From assembly GCA_014904845.1 (NCBI GenBank), contig MU119335.1, forward strand, positions 1 through 64,000: a DNA stretch of 64,000 nt, given 5' to 3'. Made by a program: the position numbers and the translations under genes. The notes beneath the pieces were generated by a model. The model was not told the DNA's origin, did no database searches, and saw nothing but the letters and a program-made list of their open reading frames with translations. How positions within the stretch are numbered: position 1 is the first letter of the stretch; each line of letters starts with the position of its first letter. The DNA comes from Acephala macrosclerotiorum (lineage: Eukaryota > Ascomycota > Leotiomycetes > Helotiales > Mollisiaceae). Shown here piece after piece: positions 34,663-47,923 of the stretch.

Positions 34663-36005
34663 AGGGTAGACGGGACAAAAAGGGAGTGTTAATTTCTGCA
34701 TTGCGGTGGCGTTTGGGAGTGAATTGAATCCGGAAAGGATGGATGACGATATGAGGGGCATTGCCATTGTGAATAAAATGAGCTTACCAAGATTTGGACC
34801 CTGTTCATTATCCGTGTTAGTGATTTGGCGGTGGCCAATACATATTAGGGAGGATTGTTCGTTGTCGGATTGGAGCATCTCAAGTGAGATCTCACAGCCA
34901 TATTACTACAGCTCTATTACTTTACTTTTTGGAAGATTGCAAACTGATCTTTCAAATATTTTGAAAGTCTAGTTTTCAGACAACTTGAACGCGGTCTATT
35001 CTATTTTCTCATTCACTTCTTGGACATCGAGAAAGCATTTTTTTTTTTCTTTTTTTGGTAAATTCTTTACGCCTCTTATATACATCATAAATTCTACTAC
35101 CCCCCCCGACCTCTGCTCCGTCTCCAAGAACAACGACAGTATACTGGGTGAGGACGGCTGTGATTTGGGCAATTGTCCTGATCCTCTTCTCCTCTTCTAC
35201 CCTCTCGAGCACGCTACCGACGTCACCTCGATCTCTATAAGAAGCTCGGCGGTCTCAAATACTGGGATGCTCGCAACAAATCTCGCATATCAGACATCGA
35301 TCTAAGGCAATTGTCTGACTCCAAGAGTGACTAGTAGGAACGGCGGTCCCTTTCCCAGCTTCATCCAGCAATAATACAAGATTAAAACCCTCACCAATTA
35401 TATATTGTATTTTTTCTGATTTCAGACATTGACTCCCAGTGGAAGTCTCCGGACGATCTTGATAGTCAACTCATCCCCACATCACATAATGTGGTCTTCA
35501 TAAGCATTCTTAAAACGAGGGACTTTCGGCGTCTGCAACGATAGCCTGGGTACCATGGGAAGAAGGCAAAATGCTCAAAACAATAATTCATTACATCTAC
35601 CAAATGCAACCAACCTCCCGTCATTCAAATGCATTCCATCTTTGTTAGAGCTCGCTATAGAGCCAAGGTTATACAAGAACACCCATTTCAATGTCCAGAA
35701 CTCCACAAGATGTGATTCGAGATCAGTTCCCCTCGCCCCCACTCCTCGAAACAATAACATATGTAGCCAACCATCATGGTATCTCCTTCACTAAAATTGT
35801 GTCCTCCACCTATGCTGAATCTGAAACTATGATTGAAGACTGCCCTATTTTCCGGGTATTTTTGCCCCTTATGCTGAAATTGAAATGTACAATTCCTCCG
35901 CTCCTGCCGCCGTATGTCGTGCTCCCCTTCTCTCGCCGTCTTTTTCGCCCCCGATTATGGTTTGGCCGAGGCCGCAAAACGGGAATTGGTCGATCGCGGC
36001 AGAGC
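34663..36005. other. Intergenic, no supported gene
   Basis: Frames on either strand (34706-34972, 34985-35305, 35555-35794, 35691-36056) have no recognisable motifs. The last overlaps the creB 3' end. A T-rich run (about 35039-35056) is present. Confidence 0.45.
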
Positions 36006-38573
36006 TCACGAGTTGCCCATCAGATTACTCTTCTTCCTGCCCAGCCCACTGAATGAGAATCGATCCTTCGTCGTCTTCGAATGCTTCTCCGGCGTCTGGC
36101 CCAATTCTCCCACTCCCTCGACAGCCGTATCATCCGTGCCTGTTGTATTTGTCGTTGACTGGCTTGCGCTTGGACTCGCACTCGCGCTGACGCTCGGGCT
36201 CCACTTTTCATGACCATTCTTCCCTCCAAGGAAACCGAAGCTCTTCCGACTCATACTCTTACTCCCCTTATGCGTCCTGCTCAACCCTGGCAAGGCAAAT
36301 GTCTTCTCGTGTCCATTTTCTGCAGGACCTCCAGCAGCTGCAGCTTCCTTTTTCCGTCGCTCTTCTTCCTCGGCGGCTGAGGCTTTGCTTGCTGCGAGAG
36401 CTGCCTTCACTTCCTCCGCTTGGGTCTTCTGGTACTCTTTCCGCTTGATCTCGAGTTCCTTGCGTCGCTTCTCGTCAGCTTTTATCCGTTCTTTCTCGGC
36501 TGCCTTCTCGGCTGCTTTACGAGCCTTCTCTGCCTCCTTGCTTTCTTTCTTCTCCCGTTCCTCTTCCTTCTTGCTTTTGATCTTAGTGTGATCGAGCTGT
36601 GGAACAACAGCGGGGGGCTTCTCAGGGGGAAGCGTAGTTGAGTGTCGGAGAGCCGGATGTGGAGTTTGTGGTACAGGGGAGGTGACGGCGTGGTCTAGGG
36701 AGACAAATTCTTGGTGTTCGTCGATTGGAGTGTTGGGGATAGAGACGGGCTTCGATGTCTGGCTTGGGTATGTACCGTTTGGTTGCGCTTGGGGATGTCG
36801 GACGATGTCAGCTTCCTGAGATACGAGAGCAACTTCTGCCAAGCCCTCAGCTTCCTGCTCTTTTCGCATGGCTTCAACTGTGGTCTCTTGGTAGAACAGA
36901 ACATAGGCACATGCCATGCCTGGCTTGTCTCCAAAGAAGTTTTTGACGTAATGCTTGTCTACAGGTTCAACCATTTCATCGTCGAATAACAGCCAACCAC
37001 GATCCTGAGTTTTGATGACTGAAACATAATGTCCGTGATATGCATTACCGCCGATGTGGACGACAATGGCGTACAGTTCGTAGAGCCGGTCTGGGTCCTC
37101 GGCATCATCTGTCGTATTGAACATTCGAAGATGGTAAGGGTACACAACTCGATGGAACAGTTTCTGTAGGCGAGTCATATCCTCCGTATACTTAAATCTC
37201 TTGAGGTGTAAAGCCAAGATCTTGGGTAAGCGCTTGATCTTCATACGCTTCTCAGCCTCTTGGAGACCGCCGCAATTGTCGCAATGAAACTTGTTTCTCT
37301 CACACAGCATTTCCTCCGCGGAGAACTTCCGTAGGCAAGAGGTAACGGATGAGTGCTGTTCCAAATCGATAGACAAATCCAGGAAAGTCTCATCTCGTTG
37401 AGACGCCGTTTCGCATGTTAAGCATTTGGTCTCGGATGTTAAGACTCCTTCGAAAATTTCGTGAACCCATCCTGTCCCAGGTGATCGCGTGCCGTTGTTC
37501 AGACCCATTGCGTGCGCCGCTGAAGTTACTGCCTGCTTCATCGATTGGGCCAGGGAGTCATCGGTGTTTGGTGGACTCAATTCCTTCATTCTCTGAGCAT
37601 TTGCTTCAACATTCGAGATGACCGCATTGAGAACCAAGCCATAAAACTCGTGCGCATCCTGGTGCATTGATGTTCGAAACATCTCGTTATCACGCTTAAA
37701 GATCTCTAGAAATCTTTGAGGGCTTAGGACTCCTGTCCGTGACGGATTGGCAATCAAAGCCATAAAGATGTCCTTCAACGCTGTGAACGTCGATTCCTCC
37801 ATACCGTACGAACTCGCACTTTCATATGTGAGTTCTAATATAGGTCCTGCCAACATCGCGTGCTTCTTCTTGTATTCTGGCGAGTCTGGTTTATCCTCAG
37901 GTCTCTGGCCTGGTGACGCAGGAAGAGGCTGCCCAGCATTGATTGCTGCTCTTCTCTTCATAGCCTCAGCTGCTGTTATTCCTTTCTGTTTCGCAGGCGA
38001 CACAGCTCCGCCATTTTGTATCGGCGCTCGTATTGGCGTGACGATTTTTGGATGGCCGTTCGGTGTATCGAGTGGTGAATGTGGTGGATATCGAACGACA
38101 TGTTCTCGGAATGGGACCGAGTAATATAATGCTTGTACTATCGAGTTGCAGTAACTAAACAATTAGCCTCCTGGAGTTTGACTGATTCTGATGACAAACC
38201 ATGTGTTTCCAAACTAGATGTCATGTTAGTATCGTCTGCTTGTCTGGGACCTCTTGAACGTACATTCTCCATCCCGAAGAACTTATCGCTTCCATCATTC
38301 CGGATTGGGCCAGCATTTTGCAGCATCTTCATTAAAGGTGTGATTTCGGGTTCTGGTTCGACATCTTTCTTATGCTTGTGCGAAGGGGCGGAGGCATTTG
38401 GACTTGTCGTTCCCTGAAAGTTGCAATTATCAGTTGATGTCCGCAAGCTGAGCAACCATCCAGCGCATCTCGAGTAGAAAACAGAACTGGTGAAGCATTC
38501 AACCCCAGCAGGGTTTATAAGAATAAAGGATTGTACTGACAGCCCCCTTGAATTTACTGAATAGTCCCGACAT
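36006..38573 (-). CDS. creB: CreB-type deubiquitinase (USP12/46 family)
   Basis: Ubiquitin C-terminal hydrolase of the C19 family. In Aspergillus CreB acts with the WD40 protein CreC in carbon catabolite repression. Exons 38573-38541, 38413-38264, 38213-38200 and 38154-36006 give 781 aa, close to A. nidulans CreB. The Cys box [16 protein letters not shown] has catalytic Cys66, and the third intron splits that codon (TG|T). The [12 protein letters not shown] block, Zn-binding CLTC (310/313) and CDNC (357/360), [10 protein letters not shown], the His box GNAYHGHYV (His441) and [12 protein letters not shown] follow. The C-terminal third has a Lys/Glu coiled coil (about 590-690) and a Ser/Thr-rich tail. 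The 14-nt third exon is a micro-exon. Predicted proteins that miss it would lose the active site. Confidence 0.94.
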
Positions 38574-41500
38574 GTTGTCGTGTGGTGATCCTCCTCAGGC
38601 TTGTTCTCTCTTCAGCCTCACAAAGCCGCAAGAGCGGCGACGAAGTGTGAAGGCAAGGCGTGGAACGAATTGTATCATGCGCGATGTTTTCGATATCGAA
38701 ATTGTTTCGTTCCCAAGTTCTTCGTCCACGGATGCTCAGATGCTCCCAATTCACGGCCAAAACCAGTCGAAATGCAGCGATGGGGCGTAGCGCGGGGTGA
38801 AGCCTCGTGTTCGAATTGGCAGCCTGTCCGTGGCAACTGTGTGAAGGTATCGATGATTCAATGGTGTTCGATTGATAAATTGGTCGTGTAGCAATGCGAA
38901 TAATGAAGCAAGAAGAAGTAAATGTTGGGGGTTGATGAGCGACGGAGGGTAGTTTGCGGCGTCGGTATCTTGGTGGCAGGCTGCGAATGTTGGTGGACTC
39001 GAAGGGCGGAGGCTTGGCCCAGATTGGACGTTTTTACTCTCCACCACACACGTTGGGGCCTGTAGGAGCCACTACTTGGGGTCGAACTCTTGAGCGAGGC
39101 GCATTCGAGAATACACTCACAGCAAGTCTTAGAGAGATCTGGGACCGAGAGCCTAGCCAAATTCTCGTGGCTTCCGAGTTGCATTTAACCTCGAGAGATA
39201 TATGACCCGGTTGCACGCTGCCATCAGAACGATAGTTGATGGGATGCTTGTTACAATTATGCCTCACTCAGGAAACCAGTCTGGAGATCCAGGAGATATC
39301 AACATCGAGTAATCGTGGATTGTGTCAAGCAAGGTACGTCCTCACTTCTACCACTCGCAGAAGACATAACTGCAAAGGCCTGTCTAGTTTCCTTCTAGAG
39401 CGACGACGATGCATCCCAAGAACGCTTTTTCCAGCACCCCATTTTAACCCATGCTATCCGCATCTCAAACACTGCCAATCAGCACCAGCGCACCGAGTCC
39501 TGATACTTTGACAGGCGTCTGCCCCAGATTTGCCTCCCGAATGGACTGACTCGGACCTCGAGAAGGGTGCCATATTACAGGGTCAACGTCAAGGTCATGC
39601 AGAGAATCACGGTCCCAAGTACCACAGCCAGCGGATTGCCTGGGATGGGCCAGGTGTGGGGTAGTCAGGTTGACGGGAGCTTTCTCGTGGTTGAACTTCT
39701 CGGGGCTGCACCTCCTCCAATTTGACAGAGGTTGGTACCAAGCAATAGTCGCCGTGATGTTAACCCAAGCCGTGGAGTGGCATCTGCAGACCCTCGACAC
39801 CCACCAGCGCCCAAGTTCAGATTTCAGACCATTTTCCGTTCAAATGGAACGTTTCCCCCTCCCCACTATGACGAAAATGATGCACCAACGGAGGGCGTCC
39901 CGAAAGATATCCTATCAGAAGGCGTATAGCCTACATAGAGATAGAAGGGCTGCATCTTCGGTCCGTTATGGCCAACTCAGAAGCATCTTCGCCTTGCGCC
40001 GTTGCGGAGGGAGAGACAGTTGACGGGTGGAAGATATCGGGGCAATACACCGAAAGCGAAAGGTGCTCATGACATTGAATGACCTCAGCAGCTCCCTCTC
40101 ATGATGCCCAAAAGGATTAATTGGGAACACGAATACCCTCATGACTTCTCTGTCTCCAGCTCTTTGTTGCACATGATTCAACATGAATCAAGAACTGGCC
40201 TCCTCGCTTCTCGGGTTTGTAACAGCATCGAATCGAGTCCAAATCGTCGGCCCTCCCGCAGCTAGCACAATTGGCCTTTCTTACACCTTCCAGAAAACCC
40301 TCCTGCATCTGGTGCATGAACCGTTCCCACGATGACGAAGATGCCCCAAGCCCAAATTGCCAGAGATCACCAATCAGATCTTCAACGCCATTTCTGCCAA
40401 AAACCACTACTTACCAACTAGAACTTCACCACCACTTTTTACCAGCCACCACCATCATACAAAAAGAAATCCAAATATCGAAAATCACTCTTCCCGTCGT
40501 CCACTGCAGCCCGGCTAAATGCACAAGAACGGCGTCTGATCCATTCCCCAATAACCCAACTCTCCTTACCAAACTACCCCACTTCTGGACAGTTCGGACT
40601 TACCGGTCCCGCACCCGATTGTCTGGGTCCGCTACCAGTTCCAGTTCAGGTTCCGTTCCTTCGAAAAAAATCTCTCAGCAAGACCAAAATGCAAGCCACC
40701 CAACCTGCACAACAGACGGTTAAGGTCCGACATGACGATTTAACCCCACCACTCCTCATTCTTCTTTGAACTTTTGATAGAGGATGTATGCTTCGCAGCG
40801 GTCATCAAGTTCTTAACTGTTGCAAATAAGATTGGTTGTGAAACAGATAACCACGTGGAGAATCGAGATCGACACGTCCATTATCCTGGATCGCGGATCA
40901 GAACTCGGTTGGGGGCTAAAGTGACACCACTGAAAAAGACTGGTCGGGGGATACTACGTATGTGGGTAAGTTGAGTTTGAAAAGCACGAGATGAACTTTG
41001 GGGATCATGGTTCCGTTCCGGTGGGGGATTTCCTGATTGTTCCCAAATAATCTGAACTTTAGCTAGCTGGTACTGTACCACAACTAACCCAGTACTGGAG
41101 AGAGGCTGAGTTGAGTTCATGAGATCGAAATTCGGTTTTAGGCTAAACTTTCGACGAAGCTCGTGGATTTTGAAGGAACGTTGACAGTTAGGGTACCGTC
41201 GAACTTTGATTGAGGGTTGGCATCATGTCGAATCGGGACAATGGCTGCTAAAAGCTTCTCTACTCGAAGAGCTTTCTAGACAAACTCTCGTGTTATGTAC
41301 GCGGCTAGCTGAAAAGAAAATCCAAAGCTCACTTCATACTTGAAGAGTCAAAAAAATCCATCTTGAACTCAACCCCAAATGTCCTGGAGCTTTCAAGACG
41401 TTTAGAACTTATTTTCATCCCATGAACTCGTGGTCTCAAACTTAATGCGAAGGTGTGAGATGAGATGAGAGCAAAATAAATTAAGAGAATGCAACGCATG

Positions 41501-41880
41501 CACGCATCTCTCTAGCTCTATGCAAGGCAAAATATATATAATGCGAGAAGGAAAAAGATGATCACGCTCACTCTCTCATATTGGATCGAAGTTATATGTT
41601 GCGGTAACCTTTCGTTTCAATGAAAAACCTCTCAAATATTCCAAAAGTCGTAATGAAATTCGCTGTTCAACATGCTCATGCTAATGCTCGTGTGCCGATC
41701 CCCAACGCCATACCCAACTCTACCTTTATAATGATCTTACATCCCATCTCTAACATTCTCTCTTTCGCTTTCATCCCACCCCAAAGCACCATCTAAGCTT
41801 TTAGCCCTCAAAAAGCCCCCACTTCTCGTTCCCAGCACACCTCGTTTCATCTGTTCTTGGAAAAATAGCTCATCTTATTA
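38574..41880. other. Gene-poor interval between creB and the sugar transporter
   Basis: 3.3 kb without a supported gene. Several open frames of 70-150 codons exist (for example 40271-40723 plus, 40407-40117 minus, the latter with CASCGRADDLDSIRCC). None has a family match or convincing splice structure. From about 41440 to 41880 lies the 3' side of the transporter. Confidence 0.35.
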
Positions 41881-43902
41881 TCACTTCTCATTCACCTCCC
41901 TCATCAACCTCCTCAATTTCTTCGTCGCAAACGCTGCCCCAATCGTACTAAACGCCCCGATACAAAAACACACCGCGATGGCATTCGGTCCATCCGTACT
42001 GTGATGCTCACTCGGATCCGCATCATGTGCCAACTCGGGACTCTTTCCGGGCTCTAGAATTGCGAACACTACCGTACTAATCATCGTTCCTATGAACTGC
42101 GGGATCGTGGTATAAATGTTGAGGATTCCAAAATATAGACCTGAGAGCTCGCCTGTAGAGTTTACTGGGTCCTCTTTTTCGTCGGGTCCGTGCTCGAGAC
42201 GTAGGAGAGAGGTAGGGGAGGAGAGCTCGATGGAGTCAGTTGAGGAAAGGCGGCGATAAGCGGCCGGAGAGGAGGAAAGTCGATTGACTTCAATGCCAAG
42301 GTATGCGCTGGGTGCCCACGAGGCTATCACCCAAGGGAACCCACAGAGCGTGACGATAAAGGTCGCAAAGCGGAAAGAGTGGGCAAACGGTGCCATGAAC
42401 ATAGAGAAGCTGAAGAGAAGATGACCGTAGATCCAGGCTGTGAGAAGGTCGGGCTTCCATTTGTTGACCGATGTGATGAGTCCGGCGATGGCTGCGGGAG
42501 GGCGCGCAGTGAAATTCTGCTCATCTGGAGATTTGATCAAGAGAGGCAGTAAAATAGCGCCTATGGTTGTGACGATTGAAAATAGGACCAACGACAAGCT
42601 TCCTATCCGACCTATATCTCCTAGAGCATCGCTGGAACCCTTGAAGTCTTTCGGCGCATCATACCTAAAGTAGATTTCTCCGACAAAGGTAGTGCTGTAA
42701 AAGAGGAAAGGGAACCATCCTATCCAGCTCCAGAGCTGGACGTTGCAGATGGCTTGGATTCGTGGAGGCAAGGAGGCCAAAGTTCGGTACACTTTTCTGA
42801 AGATCATGCCAATTCCCAGAGGAGCATCTTGATCTCTTCCGGATATCAAGACTCGTTCCGTGACCGCCCATGAGGTGACACCGCATGTAAAGACCAGTGC
42901 GAATGCAGCCACGACGGTCAATTGCTTGAATTGTGTGTCGCCGAATGTGGTTCCGAAAATAGTAACGAGGTCCATTGTCCCTATCACATAACCAGTAAGA
43001 TGTCCCATAGAGACCATTCTACTTGCTTCAAGATGTCAGCGGATTCCTACAGTAGGAGTATAGAACTTACCCCAAGCACTTCCAGATTGCTGCTTAGCAA
43101 TTGGTAACGTATCAACAATCAGACTCCTGCAACTTGCTTGAACTACTCCAAATCAGTATCCATACCCGACAACCTGCATCTTCCCAACTCACCAGCATTG
43201 ATGGCAAAGTCTATAGCATAGATAGCTAGTACGGCCACAACCACCGTGCACGTCTTCCTGAAATCGCCCTCTTCCACAAAATATGCCGTAAGCTCCTTCG
43301 CCCAGCCAAGTACCAGCAGAAACACCCCCACCACAAATGACCCAACGACCATAATAGGCCTCCGTCTTCCATACTTTGACTTCGACCTGTCTGCAATAAT
43401 ACCGACGATTGGTTGCATTATCAGGCCCGACAGTGGCCCTGCAATCCAAACAAGGGATGTTCGCGATTTCGTAAGCCCGAGGGCGAGGAGGTATGGAGTG
43501 CAGTCTGTCCTTTCCATCAGCAATTGTCCTCCAATAAACACAATTGAGAACTCACAAGTCATTTCAATTCCCCATGTAAACCTGCACAAATTCATCAGCC
43601 CAAGCCCAACTCGAACAGAACTACACGTACTGTAAACCCGCCATCGAGAACGTCAACAGCGCCATGCGCATAGCCTCCGTCGAGCCCTTGACAGAAGGCT
43701 GCCCACTCCATTGTGCCATCTCTCGCAACTCTCTATACCCAGATCTCCCTCTGCTGCCGCTCCGCCGTCTCGGTGTCGATGTTATCAAGTTGTCGTTTCC
43801 GTCTGCAGCCCTGTCTTCAGCCTCATGACCTCGTGTTCGCAGCGTTAGAGGAGATTCCTGAGACTTAGCCGCGTAATCATCATCAGCAACTGCGATAGCC
43901 AT
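41881..43902 (-). CDS. GPH/SUT-type sugar:proton symporter
   Basis: Exons 43902-43631, 43581-43556 (26 nt), 43504-43193, 43142-43071 and 43025-41881 give 608 aa, all phases consistent. The hydrophilic N-terminus is basic. About 12 membrane segments follow. Family marks are FTWGIEMTYCTPYLLALGL, SLVWIAGPLSGLIMQPIVG, ADRSKSKYGRRRPIMVVGS (the RxxxGRRRP loop), FAINAVQASCRSLIVDTLP and SAWASRMVSMGHL. The large cytoplasmic loop between later helices carries Ser-rich sequence (RRLSSTDSIELSSPTS). This layout matches fungal homologues of plant sucrose carriers and S. pombe Sut1. The substrate is probably an alpha-glucoside such as sucrose or maltose, by inference. Located at the plasma membrane. Confidence 0.9.
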
Positions 43903-44442
43903 AGACAGCTCCAAATCTGTTGAATAAGGGAAAGTAAACCTACGAAGGAGTAATCTTCACATATCTTCCTAAGTTTGAGTCTTCCTTTTTAGGCTAAACA
44001 CTGGAATGAGATAGCCTCAAGGGAAGTGGCGACGTATTAGTTTGGCGGGAAGGCGGGAAGGCGGGAAGGCTGAGGCCAAGCTGCCAAGGGGTATTTCGCC
44101 TAAAAGGGGAAGAGGCCACGAGATCGAGCTCAGGGGTAGCTTGGCTAGCTCACGATGTTCCAGAAGAGCGACACGCCAAAGTACCAGAACGACAGGAACA
44201 TTGGGAAGGAAATAACAGCTAAGGAGCCGAGTATGGTCATTAGTGATACTTCAAGGTTTTCATCGAAGATGACTCGAGATTCAGCTCTGTGTTCTTTCCA
44301 AAGTCCCAGAAAGTATAGGACAAATTGACTGCTATCGATTATTCTGCACATCGAGAGGCAGACATCTAGACATGCAATCTTCATTTGGGTATCTACTAGA
44401 CTTATGCACAGGGATATGGACAATGTCGTTGTCTTAGTCATT
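43903..44442. other. Intergenic, transporter 5' side / dynactin 3' side
   Basis: 540 bp. A GGCGGGAAGGCGGGAAGGCGGGAAGGC triplication of a 9-bp unit occurs near 44043-44070. The minus frame 44441-44145 is hydrophobic but unsupported. Confidence 0.5.
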
Positions 44443-45836
44443 TCACAACTTCTCCATCTTCTGCTCCAGCTCCTTCACCCAGCCCTCTACTACCTTCATA
44501 TTTCCACTCATAACTGTCTCACCTTGCTTCATAGCTGCCTCAACTTTCTCAAGCCCTTCTCGCCATTTCTTGATCTCATCAGCCATCTGTGACTGCCTTT
44601 CCTCGACCTTCGTCAGGCCATCACTGGCGGTAGCAGCATCCGCATGAATTGCCCGTAGTGACCGCAGCCTGTCCAGCAACGGAGGAAGAAGTGGTGCCAG
44701 ATTCTCAATGGTAGAAAGTGTGCCATATAGAGCATTGATCTTAGCCACTTGCTCCGAGTCTTCCCCTTCTTCCGCAATCACATCACCACCTGCAATTCTC
44801 AATGCATCTTGTGCTGCCTTTGCTGCTCTTCGTGACTCTTCCAATTTTTCGGCTTCTTGTGTGAGAGCACGAACTCTTCTGCTGATGCTGTCCAAAGACG
44901 AGGGAGAAGATTCGGTAATAAGTGATATTTGCCGTTGCAATGTTTCCAAACTTGGAAGAATTGCCCTTGGTGTTGCACTCGTAGGAAGATCGGTGGGACT
45001 GATTCCTAGAGCTTTCTCAAGAAGAGCTAGCCGTGTATCGAAGTCTGCAGCTTTGGCAAGAGCATGACTCTGTTGGTACGTCGGTGCATATGTGACAGTG
45101 TATGTAGTCGGATCCCCCTTCCCTTGTGATGTCTGTGGTGGTCCATTGGCCTTGATTCCAGTCCCCAGGTCCTTTGCAAACTTCGCAGCCACGCTCGGAG
45201 GTGCTGGTCCTTGGCTTGTCGAAATTCCATCCAGCATCCTACTTAATGCTGTGACATTCGCTCCTATATCTTCACCATCTTTGCCAACAGTCTCCTTATT
45301 TTCGGCTTGTCTCTTGCCATATTCTTCTTTCACTTCTTCAATTTCTCGCTTTAACCTAGCAAGCTTCCGTTCCAGACTTTCTCCATCCTCGTCATCGCTA
45401 AAGTCTCCATATTCCTCTGTGCCATCTTCTTGTCTTCGTTGCCGCCTCGTCGAGGTTTTGTATGATTTCCGTTTCGCAGTCACCCGGTCCGAAAAGTCCA
45501 CATCCCGAGCATCTACTTGTGCGGGCAGAAAGTGTGACCGAGCTTCATCTGGCTGGAGTCTCGCGCGGGAGATGCCCGACTCTTCGTCTTCGTCGAAGTC
45601 TTTGTAAGAAGATGAAGTCGATTCTGAACGTGCCCTGCCAGTCTATCGATGTTCAGCAGAAATTCTGCGTATGGGGCAAGTTACGTACGGCTGTAGAATT
45701 GTCGTCGGTCAGCTCCGGGGTCTCATATGTATCTTGCGCAAAGTCCTGAAGGCAACACGTTAGCTCTGCTTACTTGAGTAAGTGGTGTGATCAATACCAG
45801 ATCTGGCAATGCTGCATATTTCCTATTCAGCGCCAT
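44443..45836 (-). CDS. DCTN2: Dynactin subunit 2 (p50/dynamitin)
   Basis: Shoulder component of dynactin, the cofactor for dynein transport and nuclear migration. Exons 45836-45798, 45745-45689 and 45642-44443, all joined in phase 0, give 431 aa. The N-terminus MALNRKYAALPDLDFAQDTY, then ETPEL, is the dynamitin signature; both early joins fall inside or next to it. SSSYKDFDEDEESGISRARL and QPDEARSHF follow. The remainder is coiled coil (ERKLARLKREIEEVKEEYGK; LALLEKALG; ISRRVRALTQEAEKLEESRR; the C-terminal WVKELEQKMEKL). Length is normal. Divergent from RTC4 across 329 bp. Confidence 0.92.
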
Positions 45837-46165
45837 CTTCAAAAGTCTGAGTTGTCGAGTTAGAGAAGCAGTTCATCAGAACTTCGCCTCAAGAAGCTCG
45901 AAACGCGGTAGAAGGGGTCGCGTGGAGCTTTGACCACCTGGATGTCGGGACTGAATTTTGCGGTCACTCAAAGATGTTGATAGAGATTCGCAGATATTCG
46001 TTCTCAAATGCCGAAATGTAGTTATTATTAGAGGAAAACGGCATTATTCTTTTCTTCCACTTATTTACGGCATTGTGCCGAGTTTCCCCAGGGATGATTT
46101 ACCTCTTGCCCCACAATATCGCTTAGACCATATCCCGACGACGCGACTGGACGCGGTCCTGTTCA
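45837..46165. promoter_or_regulatory. Divergent promoter region, dynactin p50 / RTC4
   Basis: 329-bp intergenic region between two divergent starts. The plus frame at 45958-46419 overlaps the RTC4 start in another frame and is not supported. Confidence 0.45.
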
Positions 46166-47923
46166 ATGAATATATTCACAGGGCTCGACCTAAAGCCCCG
46201 ACCAGGCAACCCAAAAAGGCGCATTGGATTGAGTGGAAATCGCACACATACACCTATACCGAAACCCATCGATGTGCCAGCAAAGATTGCTCGAGATACT
46301 ATGCCCACGAAGTCTCAGCGGGCAGAGAGGAGAACGAAGAAAGCGCCGGTGAAGGCAAAGCCCCAGGAAGAAGAAGATATAAACCGCCTACCAGAAGACA
46401 TCGATTCCGACGAAGATGACTCAATTAATAATATCCGTAACACAAATTTTGTGACTGGATCCTCGAAAGCAACGAGCACAGCTTCTACCGAAGGGAAAGG
46501 ATCGCCCAAACCCACGGTCAAGGATAAGGTCTCCAGGTTTCATGAAAATGGCAGTTATAAAGGGACATCTAGACCGCCACCGAGAAGTACAAAGGGAAAT
46601 AGAACTCCGTGGTCGAGTGCGTCGGTGAATAGTCCTAAGAGGAGCCTGGAAGAGGAAGAAAGTGCCAAACTTGGTGCTGGAATGCAAGATGGTTTTGGCT
46701 TCACCAAAACGGCCAAGAAGCAGAAAATAAAGAAGTTTGGTGGTTCTAGTCAACCCCACATATCATCCTCTCAACGATCGGCCAGGGGAAAATCTAGTAT
46801 GTCGACCAAGCCAGCAGAGAGGCAAAGACTAACATGATTAGAACTCAACAAGGACTCTCCCAAGCCATCTTTCGTACGACCTGAAGGCCTTTCTGATTCG
46901 CCAGAGCGATCCTCTACTCCTCAAACCTACAAACGATATCAATTAGATGATACCCCAAAGTCTACTTCAAGATCAACGGACGAGTTCAAACATGTTTCAC
47001 CCCTGAAGGAAGAAAAAGTGGAAGAAAAGGAGCATATCCCCGCCTATCGATCGTTTGAATTAAGTGACATAGAACTTTCGGATGACGAGCCTTCTACAGA
47101 TCCTACAAATAAGCTACCTCCAAATCGGCAGGACCCTGAGAATGAATCGGCAGGCTTGCCTCCATCCACCCAGATTCCAAAATTCGTTGCATATGAGCTG
47201 GATAGCAGTTTGCTCGAGACGGGAGAAGATATTGTTGGGAAGCACAAAGCCGGGTTATCAGTTCCTACTACATATGACGACGACTTGGACCTTACCATGA
47301 CCCAGAGAGGGCGATGTCCGATGTGCAACGCAGATGTTGATCCTGCGGAACTCAGAAAATACGGCACCATGAATATCCGGATGCAAGAGAAGTTCTGTCG
47401 AGCCCACCGGATGAAGACCGCGAAAGAAACCTGGAAAGATGAAGAATATCCCAAAATCAACTGGGACAAACTGGACAAGAGGATATCGAAGCACCATTCA
47501 CTCATTAAGGAGTTCATCGAAGGCAAGGATTCCTACTACCGGCAGCAAATGGAGGAGAAGGTCAACGCAGGCAAGGATCGGTCATTGATGAAAATGACCA
47601 CAAACCTTACCCCTGGATACTACGGCGCTCGTGGTCTACGAGCCATCTCAGAAAACATCATGCAGCAATTCACAAGACTGCTGAAAAAGCGCATGGTGGA
47701 GGATAAGTTGATGTCTGCCCGAGGTTTCACGCCTTATGTACAATCGGTCCTTGTGCCAGAAGTTGCATCAAGACTAATCATGAAGGACATGAAAGTCTCG
47801 TTGGAAAGAGCAAGAGAGATCCTTACGGAGAGTATTGAAGTTGGAGAATTGTTGAACGAGGAAGTCAGAGATGTGGTGGCAAAAACTGTGGATGATAGCG
47901 AGGAGGAAACTGATGAAGATTAG
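46166..47923 (+). CDS. RTC4: RTC4-domain protein (restriction of telomere capping 4)
   Basis: Two exons (46166-46796, 46842-47923; GTATGT...ACTAAC...TTAG, phase 1) give 570 aa. The N-terminal 380 residues are disordered and basic (KRRIGLSGNRTHTPIPKP; KKAPVKAKPQEEEDINRLPE), then Ser/Pro-rich. The RTC4 domain starts at RGRCPMCNADVDPAELRKY and continues with QEKFCRAHRMKTAKETW, YPKINWDKLDKRI, YYGARGLRAISENIMQQF, TPYVQSVLVPEVASRLIMKD and MKVSLERAREILTESIEVGE. The Cys and His residues may bind metal. In yeast, RTC4 was found through effects on telomere capping; the mechanism is not known. The acidic end DDSEEETDED is typical. Confidence 0.9.

Noticed and set aside
44145..44441. Hydrophobic 98-codon minus-strand ORF next to dynactin
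   Set aside because: Lies just past the dynactin stop with no conserved motif; hydrophobic chance ORFs are common in T-rich 3' regions.
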